Assembly: GCA_938010625.1 (NCBI GenBank)
Contig: CALLVJ010000357.1
Location: forward strand, 1 to 16,932
DNA from: an uncultured Stomatobaculum sp.
GTDB lineage: Bacteria > Bacillota > Clostridia > Lachnospirales > Lachnospiraceae
Length of the DNA stretch: 16,932 nt
Direction: 5' to 3'
Shown: positions 7,583 through 14,449 of the stretch, one piece after another
How positions within the stretch are numbered: position 1 is the first letter of the stretch
Layout: each line of letters starts with the position of its first letter
Notes under the pieces: generated by a model
Seen by the model: only the letters and a program-made list of their open reading frames with translations
Databases searched by the model: none
Told to the model about the DNA's origin: nothing
Translations under genes and position numbers: made by a program

Positions 7583-7620
7583 GGCCCGAGAACAGAAATG
7601 TTCCCGGGTCTTTTTCTTTT
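7583..7620 (+). terminator. Rho-independent terminator
   Basis: GGCCCGAGAACA (7583-7594) and TGTTCCCGGGTC (7599-7610) pair over 12 positions, with one A-C mismatch and one G-T pair, around a GAAA tetraloop. TTTTTCTTTT follows directly. This is a textbook intrinsic terminator. It lies only 28 nt before the relaxase start codon, too close for a normal promoter in between. Confidence 0.85.
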
Positions 7621-7648
7621 GCGAATGATGCGGAAAGGAGTTACAGAG

Positions 7649-9043
7649 ATGGCAGCCACACGACTCATTGCCCTTCATGCCAATAAGGGAAAGACCATTG
7701 CGCGAAGTCTCAGTGACCGGACGGACTATGCCAAGAATCCGGACAAGACCGAGAAAGGCGAGCTTGTCACCGGCTACCAATGTGATCCCTTTACCGTAGA
7801 TGAAGAGTTCATGTTGACCAAACGGAAGTATGAGCAGATTACCGGCCGTCACCAGAGACGCGATGTGATTGCCTATCAGATTCGCCAGTCCTTTAAGCCC
7901 GGTGAAATCACGCCGGAGGAAGCGAACCGATTGGGTCGGGAGCTGGCACTTCGATTCACCAAAGGGAAGTTCGCTTTCATCGTTGCGACACACACGGACA
8001 GGGCACATATCCATAATCACATCGTGTTCAATTCGACTTCCCTTGACGGTACAAGGAAGTTTAAGAACTTCTGGTTTTCGGGCCTCGCACTGCAGCACTT
8101 AAGTGACCTTGTCTGCCTTGAAAACAGTTTGTCGGTGATTGAAGCGAAGCCAATCGGTGAGCGGGAAAAACGGACGGAATACCCCGCACGGACAAGCATC
8201 CGTGACATTATCTGCCGGGACATCGACCGGATACTTCAAAAGAAGCCGAAGGACTTTGAGACAGTTCTCTTTCAGCTACAGCAACTTGGCTATGAAATCA
8301 AGCGGGGGAAACATGTTTCAGTCAAGGGCGGGAATCAGAAGCGCTTTGTCCGCTTATCCTCGCTTCCGGAAGGATATAGAGAAGCAGAGATTTGTGCGGC
8401 ACTCTCCGGTGAAGCAAAGCGTGAAGGTGGGCCACGCCCAAGGCCAGAACGCTCTTTCAATCTGCTCATCGATATTCAGAGCAAACTGCAGTCCAAAGGC
8501 AAAGGCTTCAAGCGATGGGCGACAGTCTACAACCTCAAACAGATGTCAAAGACACTGCTGTTTCTCCGTGACAACAAGATTGATAGTTTTGACCGGCTGA
8601 ATGCTCTCGTTGCAGAAAAGCAAGAGAAACGAGACCGCCTGCTCTGTGCAATTCAGGAGTCTGAGAAGCGACTGGCGGAAATCGCAACACTGAAAATGCA
8701 GATCATCAACTACTCAAAGACCCGACCAATCTACGAAGCATATCGGAAAGCCGGATACAGCAAGAGCTCCCTGGAGGCGCACCGGAAAGAAATTATGCTA
8801 CACAAGGCGGCGAAAGCGGGCTTCGATGCGCTTGGCATAAAGAAACTGCCAAAGGTCAAAGAACTGAGCCTTGAATACGAACAGGTACTGGAGGCGAAAA
8901 AGGCAGCCTATGCCGAGTACCGACAGGTGAAAAAGGAAATGCAGGAATACTGGATTGCGCAGAGAAACATTGCATCTCTCTATGCCGCAGAGCGCGAAGC
9001 AGATGAAGAGAGACAGCGACAGGAAGAGAAGAAGCAGAGATGA
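7649..9043 (+). CDS. MOBP-type relaxase (MobA/VirD2 family)
   Basis: The 464-residue relaxase nicks one strand at oriT and stays covalently attached through a tyrosine to lead the strand into the recipient. The likely catalytic Tyr27 is in DRTDYAKNPDKT. The metal-binding histidines are His120, His122 and His124 in AHIHNHIVFNS, preceded by His115. These are in the usual order for the Relaxase (PF03432) family. The C-terminal half is basic and helical, ending in a Glu/Arg-rich tail. ATG 7649 has AAAGGAG 8 nt upstream; the longer frame from 7598 begins inside the terminator hairpin and is rejected. The gene looks complete. Its partner MobC lies upstream. Confidence 0.92.
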   Translation: MAATRLIALHANKGKTIARSLSDRTDYAKNPDKTEKGELVTGYQCDPFTVDEEFMLTKRKYEQITGRHQRRDVIAYQIRQSFKPGEITPEEANRLGRELALRFTKGKFAFIVATHTDRAHIHNHIVFNSTSLDGTRKFKNFWFSGLALQHLSDLVCLENSLSVIEAKPIGEREKRTEYPARTSIRDIICRDIDRILQKKPKDFETVLFQLQQLGYEIKRGKHVSVKGGNQKRFVRLSSLPEGYREAEICAALSGEAKREGGPRPRPERSFNLLIDIQSKLQSKGKGFKRWATVYNLKQMSKTLLFLRDNKIDSFDRLNALVAEKQEKRDRLLCAIQESEKRLAEIATLKMQIINYSKTRPIYEAYRKAGYSKSSLEAHRKEIMLHKAAKAGFDALGIKKLPKVKELSLEYEQVLEAKKAAYAEYRQVKKEMQEYWIAQRNIASLYAAEREADEERQRQEEKKQR

Positions 9044-9094
9044 TTAGGAACTAGGGCAACAAAGAAACACATCATCGTCAGGTTCTGCTATCAA

Positions 9095-9200
9095 GCGTTC
9101 CGCAGGAACGCGTAGCCTCACGAAGTGAGTTCTTCTAAGGGCTTGGGAGTATCCCAACAAGTGGCGTATGAGGTCCGGATGGACGCTCATACACTGCTTG
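9095..9200 (+). ncRNA. Cluster of four hairpins; candidate structured RNA or relic TnpB-type guide RNA scaffold
   Basis: Four hairpins follow in tandem. GCGTTCC-GCA-GGAACGC spans 9095-9111. CTCAC-GAA-GTGAG spans 9117-9129. TTGGGA-GTA-TCCCAA spans 9143-9157. A long stem spans 9158-9200, with CAAGTGGC, GTATGAG and GTCC pairing with GGAC, CTCATAC and ACTGCTTG. The outer part of the long stem uses G-U pairs, as RNA folds do. The layout recalls the 3' structured RNAs of IS605-type TnpB genes. A short open frame ending at TAA 9136-9138 (VPQERVASRSEFF) could be the tail of such a gene. No tnpB is present, so the class is inferred. Confidence 0.4.
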
Positions 9201-9250
9201 CAAATTAGCGAGGTGACAAAAATTTTGAGCAATAGGAGTAGATGATTGGA

Positions 9251-9279
9251 TTGATTTACCGCTAAGTTTGGAGTATGTT
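9251..9279 (+). promoter_or_regulatory. Possible promoter of the defence island
   Basis: TTGATT (9251-9256) and TATGTT (9274-9279) are 17 nt apart and each match 4 of 6 consensus bases. Transcription would begin near 9286, which fits a start codon at 9326 for the HTH gene rather than the first possible start at 9275. The surrounding sequence is AT-rich. The evidence is weak. Confidence 0.3.
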
Positions 9280-9325
9280 TATTTTGATGCGTTATATTGT
9301 TTTATCAGACAAAATGGAGAACTTT

Positions 9326-9526
9326 ATGGGTTATTTATCGATTAAACAGACATCTGAAAAATGGAGTCTCTCTGTCAGGTGGATCAATGATCTTTGCAAA
9401 GAAGGTCGTATTCCTGGAGCAGTGAAGATTGGTTCATACTGGGCTATTCCGGAAGATGCAGAAAAGCCTAAAGATGCAAGAATCAGGTCTGGAAGATATA
9501 TAAAAGATCAAAATATTCCAGAATAA
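9326..9526 (+). CDS. Excisionase-like helix-turn-helix DNA-binding protein
   Basis: This 66-residue protein reads MGYLSIKQTSEKWSLSVRWI, then LCKEGRIPGAVKIGSYWAIP. It is a winged-helix/MerR-type fold as in excisionase-like HTH proteins, which often head defence or cargo modules in Clostridia. The tail DARIRSGRYIK is typical. It is probably a regulator of the island or an excision factor; the sequence does not separate the two. ATG 9326 is chosen because GGAGA lies 5 nt upstream and the conserved YLSIKQ follows. Earlier in-frame starts at 9275, 9287 and 9314 lack good spacing. Confidence 0.7.
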   Translation: MGYLSIKQTSEKWSLSVRWINDLCKEGRIPGAVKIGSYWAIPEDAEKPKDARIRSGRYIKDQNIPE

Positions 9527-9563
9527 AATAGTCAGGACGACGATGTGATTTGCGATTACCTGA

Positions 9564-9680
9564 AACCGAAGTAGCTTCTGGATGATGTTCGACTTCTCTG
9601 CCGGCGGAACTTCGGCGTTGATGTCCGACATTTCAGGACTAAGTGATTTTGAATTAATCTGCTTCTTGGTAGTGAAGTAA
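9564..9680 (+). pseudogene. Possible C-terminal tail of a lost upstream gene
   Basis: The gap between the HTH gene and DUF4391 contains one frame open from 9564 to TAA 9678-9680. It reads MMFDFSAGGTSALMSDISG, then LSDFELICFLVVK. There is no start signal. Its stop codon lies inside the TAAGGAGGG ribosome binding site of the next gene, the spacing expected for the last gene of an operon pair. Similar islands often have a large helicase gene here, so this may be its remaining tail, but I cannot confirm that. A minus-strand frame over the same bases is also open. Confidence 0.3.
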
Positions 9681-9692
9681 GGAGGGATTCTT

Positions 9693-10103
9693 TTGTTAGG
9701 ACTTCCGAAGTCAACAGAGTTTAATAAGCGCCTGCCAAAGCAGAAGTTCTATGAGAACCTTACGATTACACCTGCCTTGAAAAAGAGCTTTGTTGATGAT
9801 ATTCGGATTATCTACTGGCGCAACAAAATAGCTGCATCAACGATGAATCTTGCAGCGGGACAAACAGTAACCGAGATTGAGGTCTTTGAAATTCGCCTGA
9901 ATACACAGACAGTGAATGAGGCTGTCCTGCGGAAAATAGACCGTGAAATTCCGTATCATATCCTGTTCCTTTTGGAATACGGCGGCAAGTATCAGGCTTG
10001 GATTGGATACAAGGAAGCTGTTACGGGAAACAATTCCTTTAAGGTTAATAGTTACTATCATTCCGATTGGTTGGTCGAGGACGAACTGCCAGTTAAAGCC
10101 TAG
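9693..10103 (+). CDS. DUF4391-family protein, N-terminal part (ends at in-frame amber)
   Basis: The 136-residue product starts at TTG 9693, 6 nt after TAAGGAGGG. It carries the DUF4391 pattern: LPKSTEFNKRLPKQKFYENL, a central IYWRNKIAASTMNLAAG, and YGGKYQAWIGYK near the end. DUF4391 proteins accompany type III-like methyltransferase and helicase genes; their function is unknown. The normal protein is about 220 residues. Here TAG at 10101-10103 interrupts it, and the expected continuation follows in the same frame. The gene is therefore either nonfunctional, read through, or makes a short form. Confidence 0.8.
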   Translation: MLGLPKSTEFNKRLPKQKFYENLTITPALKKSFVDDIRIIYWRNKIAASTMNLAAGQTVTEIEVFEIRLNTQTVNEAVLRKIDREIPYHILFLLEYGGKYQAWIGYKEAVTGNNSFKVNSYYHSDWLVEDELPVKA

Positions 10104-10106
10104 GGC

Positions 10107-10349
10107 TTGAACTTGAATGAGGTATATGAGAATTTTGTCCGTCAGCTTGCAGGCGATGTATTGCAACAGACAGAATGTGTTCAAGAGGCTCTGCAAGAGT
10201 CTGTTCAACGGAGTGAGCAGAAGGCTCAGCTCCAGAAGCAGATTGATAGCTTGCAGGCAAAGATACGCAAGGATAAGCAGCTGAATAAGCAGATGGAAAT
10301 GAATACCCAGCTAAAGAAACTTCGGAAAGAATTGGAGGCGATGAAGTGA
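10107..10349 (+). CDS. DUF4391-family protein, C-terminal part (downstream of amber codon)
   Basis: This is the same frame as the preceding fragment, continuing one codon after the TAG: LNLNEVYENFVRQLAGDVLQ, then a coiled-coil region rich in Gln, Lys and Glu ending LKKLRKELEAMK. NLNEVYENFVRQ plus a basic coiled coil is the usual C-terminal part of DUF4391 proteins. A TTG at 10107 could in theory begin translation, but no ribosome binding site precedes it. The end overlaps the HEPN gene in a GTGA junction, so loss of translation here could lower expression of that gene. Confidence 0.7.
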   Translation: MNLNEVYENFVRQLAGDVLQQTECVQEALQESVQRSEQKAQLQKQIDSLQAKIRKDKQLNKQMEMNTQLKKLRKELEAMK

Positions 10350-11482
10350 TCCAAGAGTACCTTTTTACAAATGACAAATACAAAGCTGATCTGGAGAACT
10401 TAGTTATTCCAGAAAAAGTATTTAAAGAGGTCGAGGAGATTGAGGACAGTGAATGCTGGACACTCACTTTGAGTATTGATAGCGAAAGCGAGGAAGCTGC
10501 GAAGTTACTTGATCCTCTCAACATTCAAATTTGTGAGAAATACAACCCGACAGTTTTGTCTAATGAATGTTCGGGATACTTCAATAAGTCTTTATTCCCT
10601 ATAGCGAATGAGTTTGAGCGAAAACTCAGAAAGCTCCTATATCTTGCAAGTTCGCTTCAGGGAGACAACGAATCGCATAAGGTGATTTCTGATCTTGAAG
10701 TAAAAGATTTGGGTGAGATATTTACCACACTCTTCTCTGATGTGAACTTCGTAAAGGGAGTAAAAGAGCTCGTCAATCAAAAAACATGGCGGTTTACGCG
10801 AACGGAACTTTTAGCTGCTATTGGGGAGCTTGAGGAAAACACCTTATGGGCTACTTTGCTTGGAAATAACCTTGTTAAGACGCTGTGCAAACGATTTGGT
10901 GAGTTGCGTACATATCGTAATGATGTGATGCACGCTCACAATATAGATTACAATACTTTTAAGACAGCACGAAATCTTTTCAAAAAAGTGAATTCAGAGC
11001 TTGATTCAGCTATCAGAAAGCTCATTGGTGCTAAGAAAGAAAACGAAGAGATTACGCCAGTGGATTTCAATAGTACTCTGAGTTCGGCATTGGCTGCAAC
11101 GCAATCACAGGTGGATACAAGCAATTTATTTGCTACATCTGAAGCATTACGCGGTATTGTCTCAAGCCAGCCTATTATTAGCCAAGAAGTTTTAAATGCC
11201 CTGTCTGAAACTGGTCGATTTTCATTGGAAGAATACACTTTGAAAGCAGCGGGAATAGAAACGATTGCCAGTATTAGGGAAAATACTAAGCTACAGAGAG
11301 ATATGATTACTTCAGCAACAAGAGCAGTGAGAGAGATTGAAAAACAGCTTACGACATATAAAATTGACATTCCTCCTGCTGTAAAAGAATTAAAGCAGAG
11401 ACTGTCTGAAATGAATTTTGGGGTATCGCCTCATAGCGGTGAGACCAAACAGGATGATGAGGAGGAGAATTCTAATGGATAA
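10346..11482 (+). CDS. HEPN-motif protein of the restriction-modification island
   Basis: The 378-residue protein contains LRTYRNDVMHAHNI, with Arg191, Asn192 and His196. This is the R-N-x3-H motif of HEPN domains, many of which are toxins that cut RNA in phage defence. The preceding helical region (FPIANEFERKLRKLLYLASS, near residue 85) also fits a HEPN start. The C-terminal third is helical with a probable coiled coil and an acidic tail. The start is GTG 10346, 7 nt after GGAGG and overlapping the DUF4391 stop in GTGA. Its end overlaps mod by 8 nt, so it is translationally tied to both neighbours. The RNase role is inferred from the motif only. Confidence 0.65.
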   Translation: MIQEYLFTNDKYKADLENLVIPEKVFKEVEEIEDSECWTLTLSIDSESEEAAKLLDPLNIQICEKYNPTVLSNECSGYFNKSLFPIANEFERKLRKLLYLASSLQGDNESHKVISDLEVKDLGEIFTTLFSDVNFVKGVKELVNQKTWRFTRTELLAAIGELEENTLWATLLGNNLVKTLCKRFGELRTYRNDVMHAHNIDYNTFKTARNLFKKVNSELDSAIRKLIGAKKENEEITPVDFNSTLSSALAATQSQVDTSNLFATSEALRGIVSSQPIISQEVLNALSETGRFSLEEYTLKAAGIETIASIRENTKLQRDMITSATRAVREIEKQLTTYKIDIPPAVKELKQRLSEMNFGVSPHSGETKQDDEEENSNG

Positions 11483-13319
11483 GATGAGAATGGAATCTCT
11501 GGATATAACCGCTCAGAATGTGGAGCAGATTGGGGCAATGTTCCCTAATTGTGTAACCGAGACGGTCGACGAAAATGGAAAGCCTAAGAAGGCAATCAAT
11601 TTTGACCTGCTCCGTCAGATGCTGTCTGATGAGGTAGTCGAAGGCGATGAAGCCTACGAGTTTACATGGGTTGGAAAGAAGGCTGCTATTGTAGAGGCCA
11701 ACAAGCCCATTCGCAAAACACTGCGTCCTTGCCCGGAGGAGAGTGTAGATTGGGATACCACAGAGAACCTCTATATTGAGGGGGATAACCTGGAGGTTTT
11801 GAAGCTGCTTCAGGAAAGTTATCTTGGCAAGGTAAAGATGATCTACATTGATCCTCCATATAATACAGGCAGTGATTTCGTGTATGCAGACGATTTTATG
11901 CGTTCTCAAGATGAAGAAAATCGACAAATGGGAATGTATGATGAGGATGACAATCGATTTTTTAAGAATACCGATTCTAACGGAAGATTTCATTCCGATT
12001 GGTGCAGCATGATGTATTCAAGACTTATGCTTGCCAGAAACCTTCTGACTTCAGATGGGGTTATTTTTATCAGTATTGATGACAACGAGTATGCAACTTT
12101 GAAAGAATTGTGTGACGAGGTCTTTGGCAGTACTTCTTTTCTTGCCAATTTTGTTTGGAAACGGAGGTCTTCCTCTGCTCTTGATAAGAGTAAATGTTCA
12201 ACGGATCATGAGTATGTTCTTGCTTATAAAATGCCAAACTTTAAGGCATTAAGAGGAATTGACAAGGATTACAAAGGTTATTCAAATCCTGATAATGATC
12301 TAAGAGGACCATGGACGACTGGTGATTTAACTGTGGGAATGACTGGAGATATGAGACCAAATCAGTTTTATGATTTGGTAGACCCCAAAACAGGTATTGT
12401 CTACAAACCTAACTATAACCGAGTTTGGTCATATATTCCTGAGTCAATGGAGCAGTTGATCAAAGAAGATCGAATTGTTTTTCCTTCGGACCCTTCAAAG
12501 AGACCTATGAAAAAAAGGTTTTTGTCTGAGCTTGATTCATCAACTAATCCACAATCTACATGGATGGATAATGTTGGAATGAATACAGAGTCTACACACC
12601 AAATGTACGAGCTGTTCGGAAACAACTTTTTCTCTTACACCAAGCCACTCTCTTTAATAAAGGCTTTGGTTCTCCAGGTTGCAGGTGAAGGAGATATTGT
12701 CTTAGACTTCTTTTCCGGATCTGCAACTACCGCTCATGCAGTAATGCAATTAAATTCAGAGGATGGAGCTAAAAGAAAGCATATTATGATTCAACTTCCA
12801 GAAAAAACCGAAGCTAACAGTGAGGCGTATAAGGCAGGGTACAAAAACATCTGTGAAATCGGTAAAGAAAGAATTCGGCGCGCAGGAAGCACATTTGATG
12901 CAGAAAAAGTAGATGTTGGTTTTAGAGTTTTCAAACTGGATGAGTCTAATATGACCGACATCTTCTATTCAGCTGATGAGTATAATCAGAATCTTCTTGC
13001 TATGCTTGAATCCAATGTAAAATCTGACCGTACTGATCTGGATCTCCTCTTTGGTTGCTTGTTGGAATGGGGACTACCACTGTCTCTGTCATACAACAGC
13101 GAGACTATTGAGGGCTGCACAGTTCATACCTATAACGACGGCGATTTGATTGCTTGCTTCAATGAAAATGTCCCTGACAGCGTGGTCAAGGAAATTGCTA
13201 AGCGTCAGCCGCTTCGTGCCGTATTCCGTGACAGCAGCTTTGCCAATAGCCCTGCCAAGATCAATGTGACTGAGATTTTCAAGCTGCTTGCTCCGGACAC
13301 CAGAGTGAAAGTCATTTGA
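11475..13319 (+). CDS. mod: Type III-like DNA methyltransferase (Mod), beta-class N6-adenine
   Basis: This 614-residue site-specific methyltransferase would modify the host target sequence and supply specificity to the Res subunit. The catalytic motif IV, DPPY, is at residues 126-129 (YIDPPYNTGSDF). The AdoMet-binding motif DFFSGS is at 411-416. This order (IV before I) defines the beta class used by type III Mod proteins. The region between them should hold the target recognition domain and is visibly more AT-rich than both flanks. ATG 11475 lies 8 nt after GAGGAGGAG; an earlier frame start at 11418 is inside the HEPN gene. The gene is complete and probably active even though Res is broken. 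Confidence 0.92.
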   Translation: MDKMRMESLDITAQNVEQIGAMFPNCVTETVDENGKPKKAINFDLLRQMLSDEVVEGDEAYEFTWVGKKAAIVEANKPIRKTLRPCPEESVDWDTTENLYIEGDNLEVLKLLQESYLGKVKMIYIDPPYNTGSDFVYADDFMRSQDEENRQMGMYDEDDNRFFKNTDSNGRFHSDWCSMMYSRLMLARNLLTSDGVIFISIDDNEYATLKELCDEVFGSTSFLANFVWKRRSSSALDKSKCSTDHEYVLAYKMPNFKALRGIDKDYKGYSNPDNDLRGPWTTGDLTVGMTGDMRPNQFYDLVDPKTGIVYKPNYNRVWSYIPESMEQLIKEDRIVFPSDPSKRPMKKRFLSELDSSTNPQSTWMDNVGMNTESTHQMYELFGNNFFSYTKPLSLIKALVLQVAGEGDIVLDFFSGSATTAHAVMQLNSEDGAKRKHIMIQLPEKTEANSEAYKAGYKNICEIGKERIRRAGSTFDAEKVDVGFRVFKLDESNMTDIFYSADEYNQNLLAMLESNVKSDRTDLDLLFGCLLEWGLPLSLSYNSETIEGCTVHTYNDGDLIACFNENVPDSVVKEIAKRQPLRAVFRDSSFANSPAKINVTEIFKLLAPDTRVKVI

Positions 13320-13333
13320 TTGAAGGGACGATT

Positions 13334-14449
13334 ATGGAAAAGGATAAGGGTTTAATTACGAAGCAACCAGAAAACCTCTCTCCTGAGATGACCGTACTCT
13401 GCCAGAATGCCATTGACCTGATTCAGTATGCCCGCAAAGTCGCTGCGAAGCAGGTTAATCTGGTACAGCTTATGACTTACTATTCCCTTGGTCGCTGGAT
13501 CGTGGAAGAGCAGCAGCAAGGTGAAAATCGTGCGCAGTATGGCAAAAAAGTCATCAAAAATCTGTCTGCGGCGCTGGCAGAACAGTTTGGGCGAGGATTT
13601 TCTGCGGATACACTTGAAAATGCAAGAAAGTTTTATTTGAATTATCAGGAACGAATTTCCGAAACAGTGTTTCGGAAATTTGCTGTCGAGAAATCCGAAG
13701 CAGTGTTTCGGGAATTTGAGGAAAGCTCTCCGTTCGTTCTGTCATGGTCGCATTATTTGCAGTTAATGCGAATCAAAAACAATGATGAACGCAGATTCTA
13801 TGAGATTGAAGCTGCCGCTTCGGGGTGGAGTATCCGCGTTTTACAGCGCCAGTTTAATTCCAGCTTGTATGAACGTTTGGCGCTGAGTCGAGAGAAGGAC
13901 GAAGTGATGCGTCTTGCCTCGGAGGGGCTGGTTATCACTAAACCTGCCGATATTGTAAAGCAACCGACTGTCCTGGAATTCTTGGGATTAGAAGAAAAAG
14001 CGGCTTACTCTGAGACTGATTTGGAAACCGCCTTGATTGATAAGTTGCAGAATTTTTTGCTGGAGCTTGGCAAGGGCTATCTATTTGAAGCTCGTCAGAA
14101 GCGGTTCACGCTAAACGAGGACAACTACTATGTGGATTTGGTTTTCTATAACCGTCTGCTCCGATGCTATGTCCTGATTGACCTGAAAATAGATAAACTC
14201 ACTCATCAGGATTTAGGTCAGATGCAGATGTATGTCAACTACTATGACCGTTATCAGAAGTTGCCGGATGAAAATCCGACGATTGGCATTCTGCTGTGCA
14301 AAGAAAAGAATGATGCTCTTGTAGAGATTACACTTCCGGAGAACAGCAATGTGTACGCTTCTGAATATAATCTCTATCTGCCGGATAAGAAGGAACTGCA
14401 AAAGAAACTGAAACAGTGGATAGAAGAAACCGGAGGAGAGGATGAATGA
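13334..14449 (+). CDS. DUF1016 (YhcG-like) PD-(D/E)XK nuclease-family protein
   Basis: The 371-residue protein has the two-part DUF1016 layout. The N-terminal region is conserved (LMTYYSLGRWIVEEQQQG, LSAALAEQFGRGFSADTLEN). The C-terminal PD-(D/E)XK-like core reads YYVDLVFYNRLLRCYVLIDL followed by Lys, giving Asp and then Asp-x-Lys residues of the nuclease fold. Between them lies SWSHYLQLMRI and a variable linker holding a duplicated 36-nt unit. Such proteins often sit beside restriction genes as accessory nucleases; their exact role here is unknown. ATG 13334 follows GAAGGGA. The end overlaps res in an ATGA junction. Confidence 0.85.
   Translation: MEKDKGLITKQPENLSPEMTVLCQNAIDLIQYARKVAAKQVNLVQLMTYYSLGRWIVEEQQQGENRAQYGKKVIKNLSAALAEQFGRGFSADTLENARKFYLNYQERISETVFRKFAVEKSEAVFREFEESSPFVLSWSHYLQLMRIKNNDERRFYEIEAAASGWSIRVLQRQFNSSLYERLALSREKDEVMRLASEGLVITKPADIVKQPTVLEFLGLEEKAAYSETDLETALIDKLQNFLLELGKGYLFEARQKRFTLNEDNYYVDLVFYNRLLRCYVLIDLKIDKLTHQDLGQMQMYVNYYDRYQKLPDENPTIGILLCKEKNDALVEITLPENSNVYASEYNLYLPDKKELQKKLKQWIEETGGEDE

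Noticed and set aside
7337..8098. Minus-strand frame of 253 codons over the terminator and relaxase start
   Set aside because: It crosses the terminator hairpin and runs antisense to the relaxase catalytic region; it is a shadow frame.
9044..9232. Minus-strand frame of 62 codons over the hairpin cluster
   Set aside because: The openness follows from the inverted repeats; it has no ribosome binding site or recognisable family, and the hairpins explain the sequence better.
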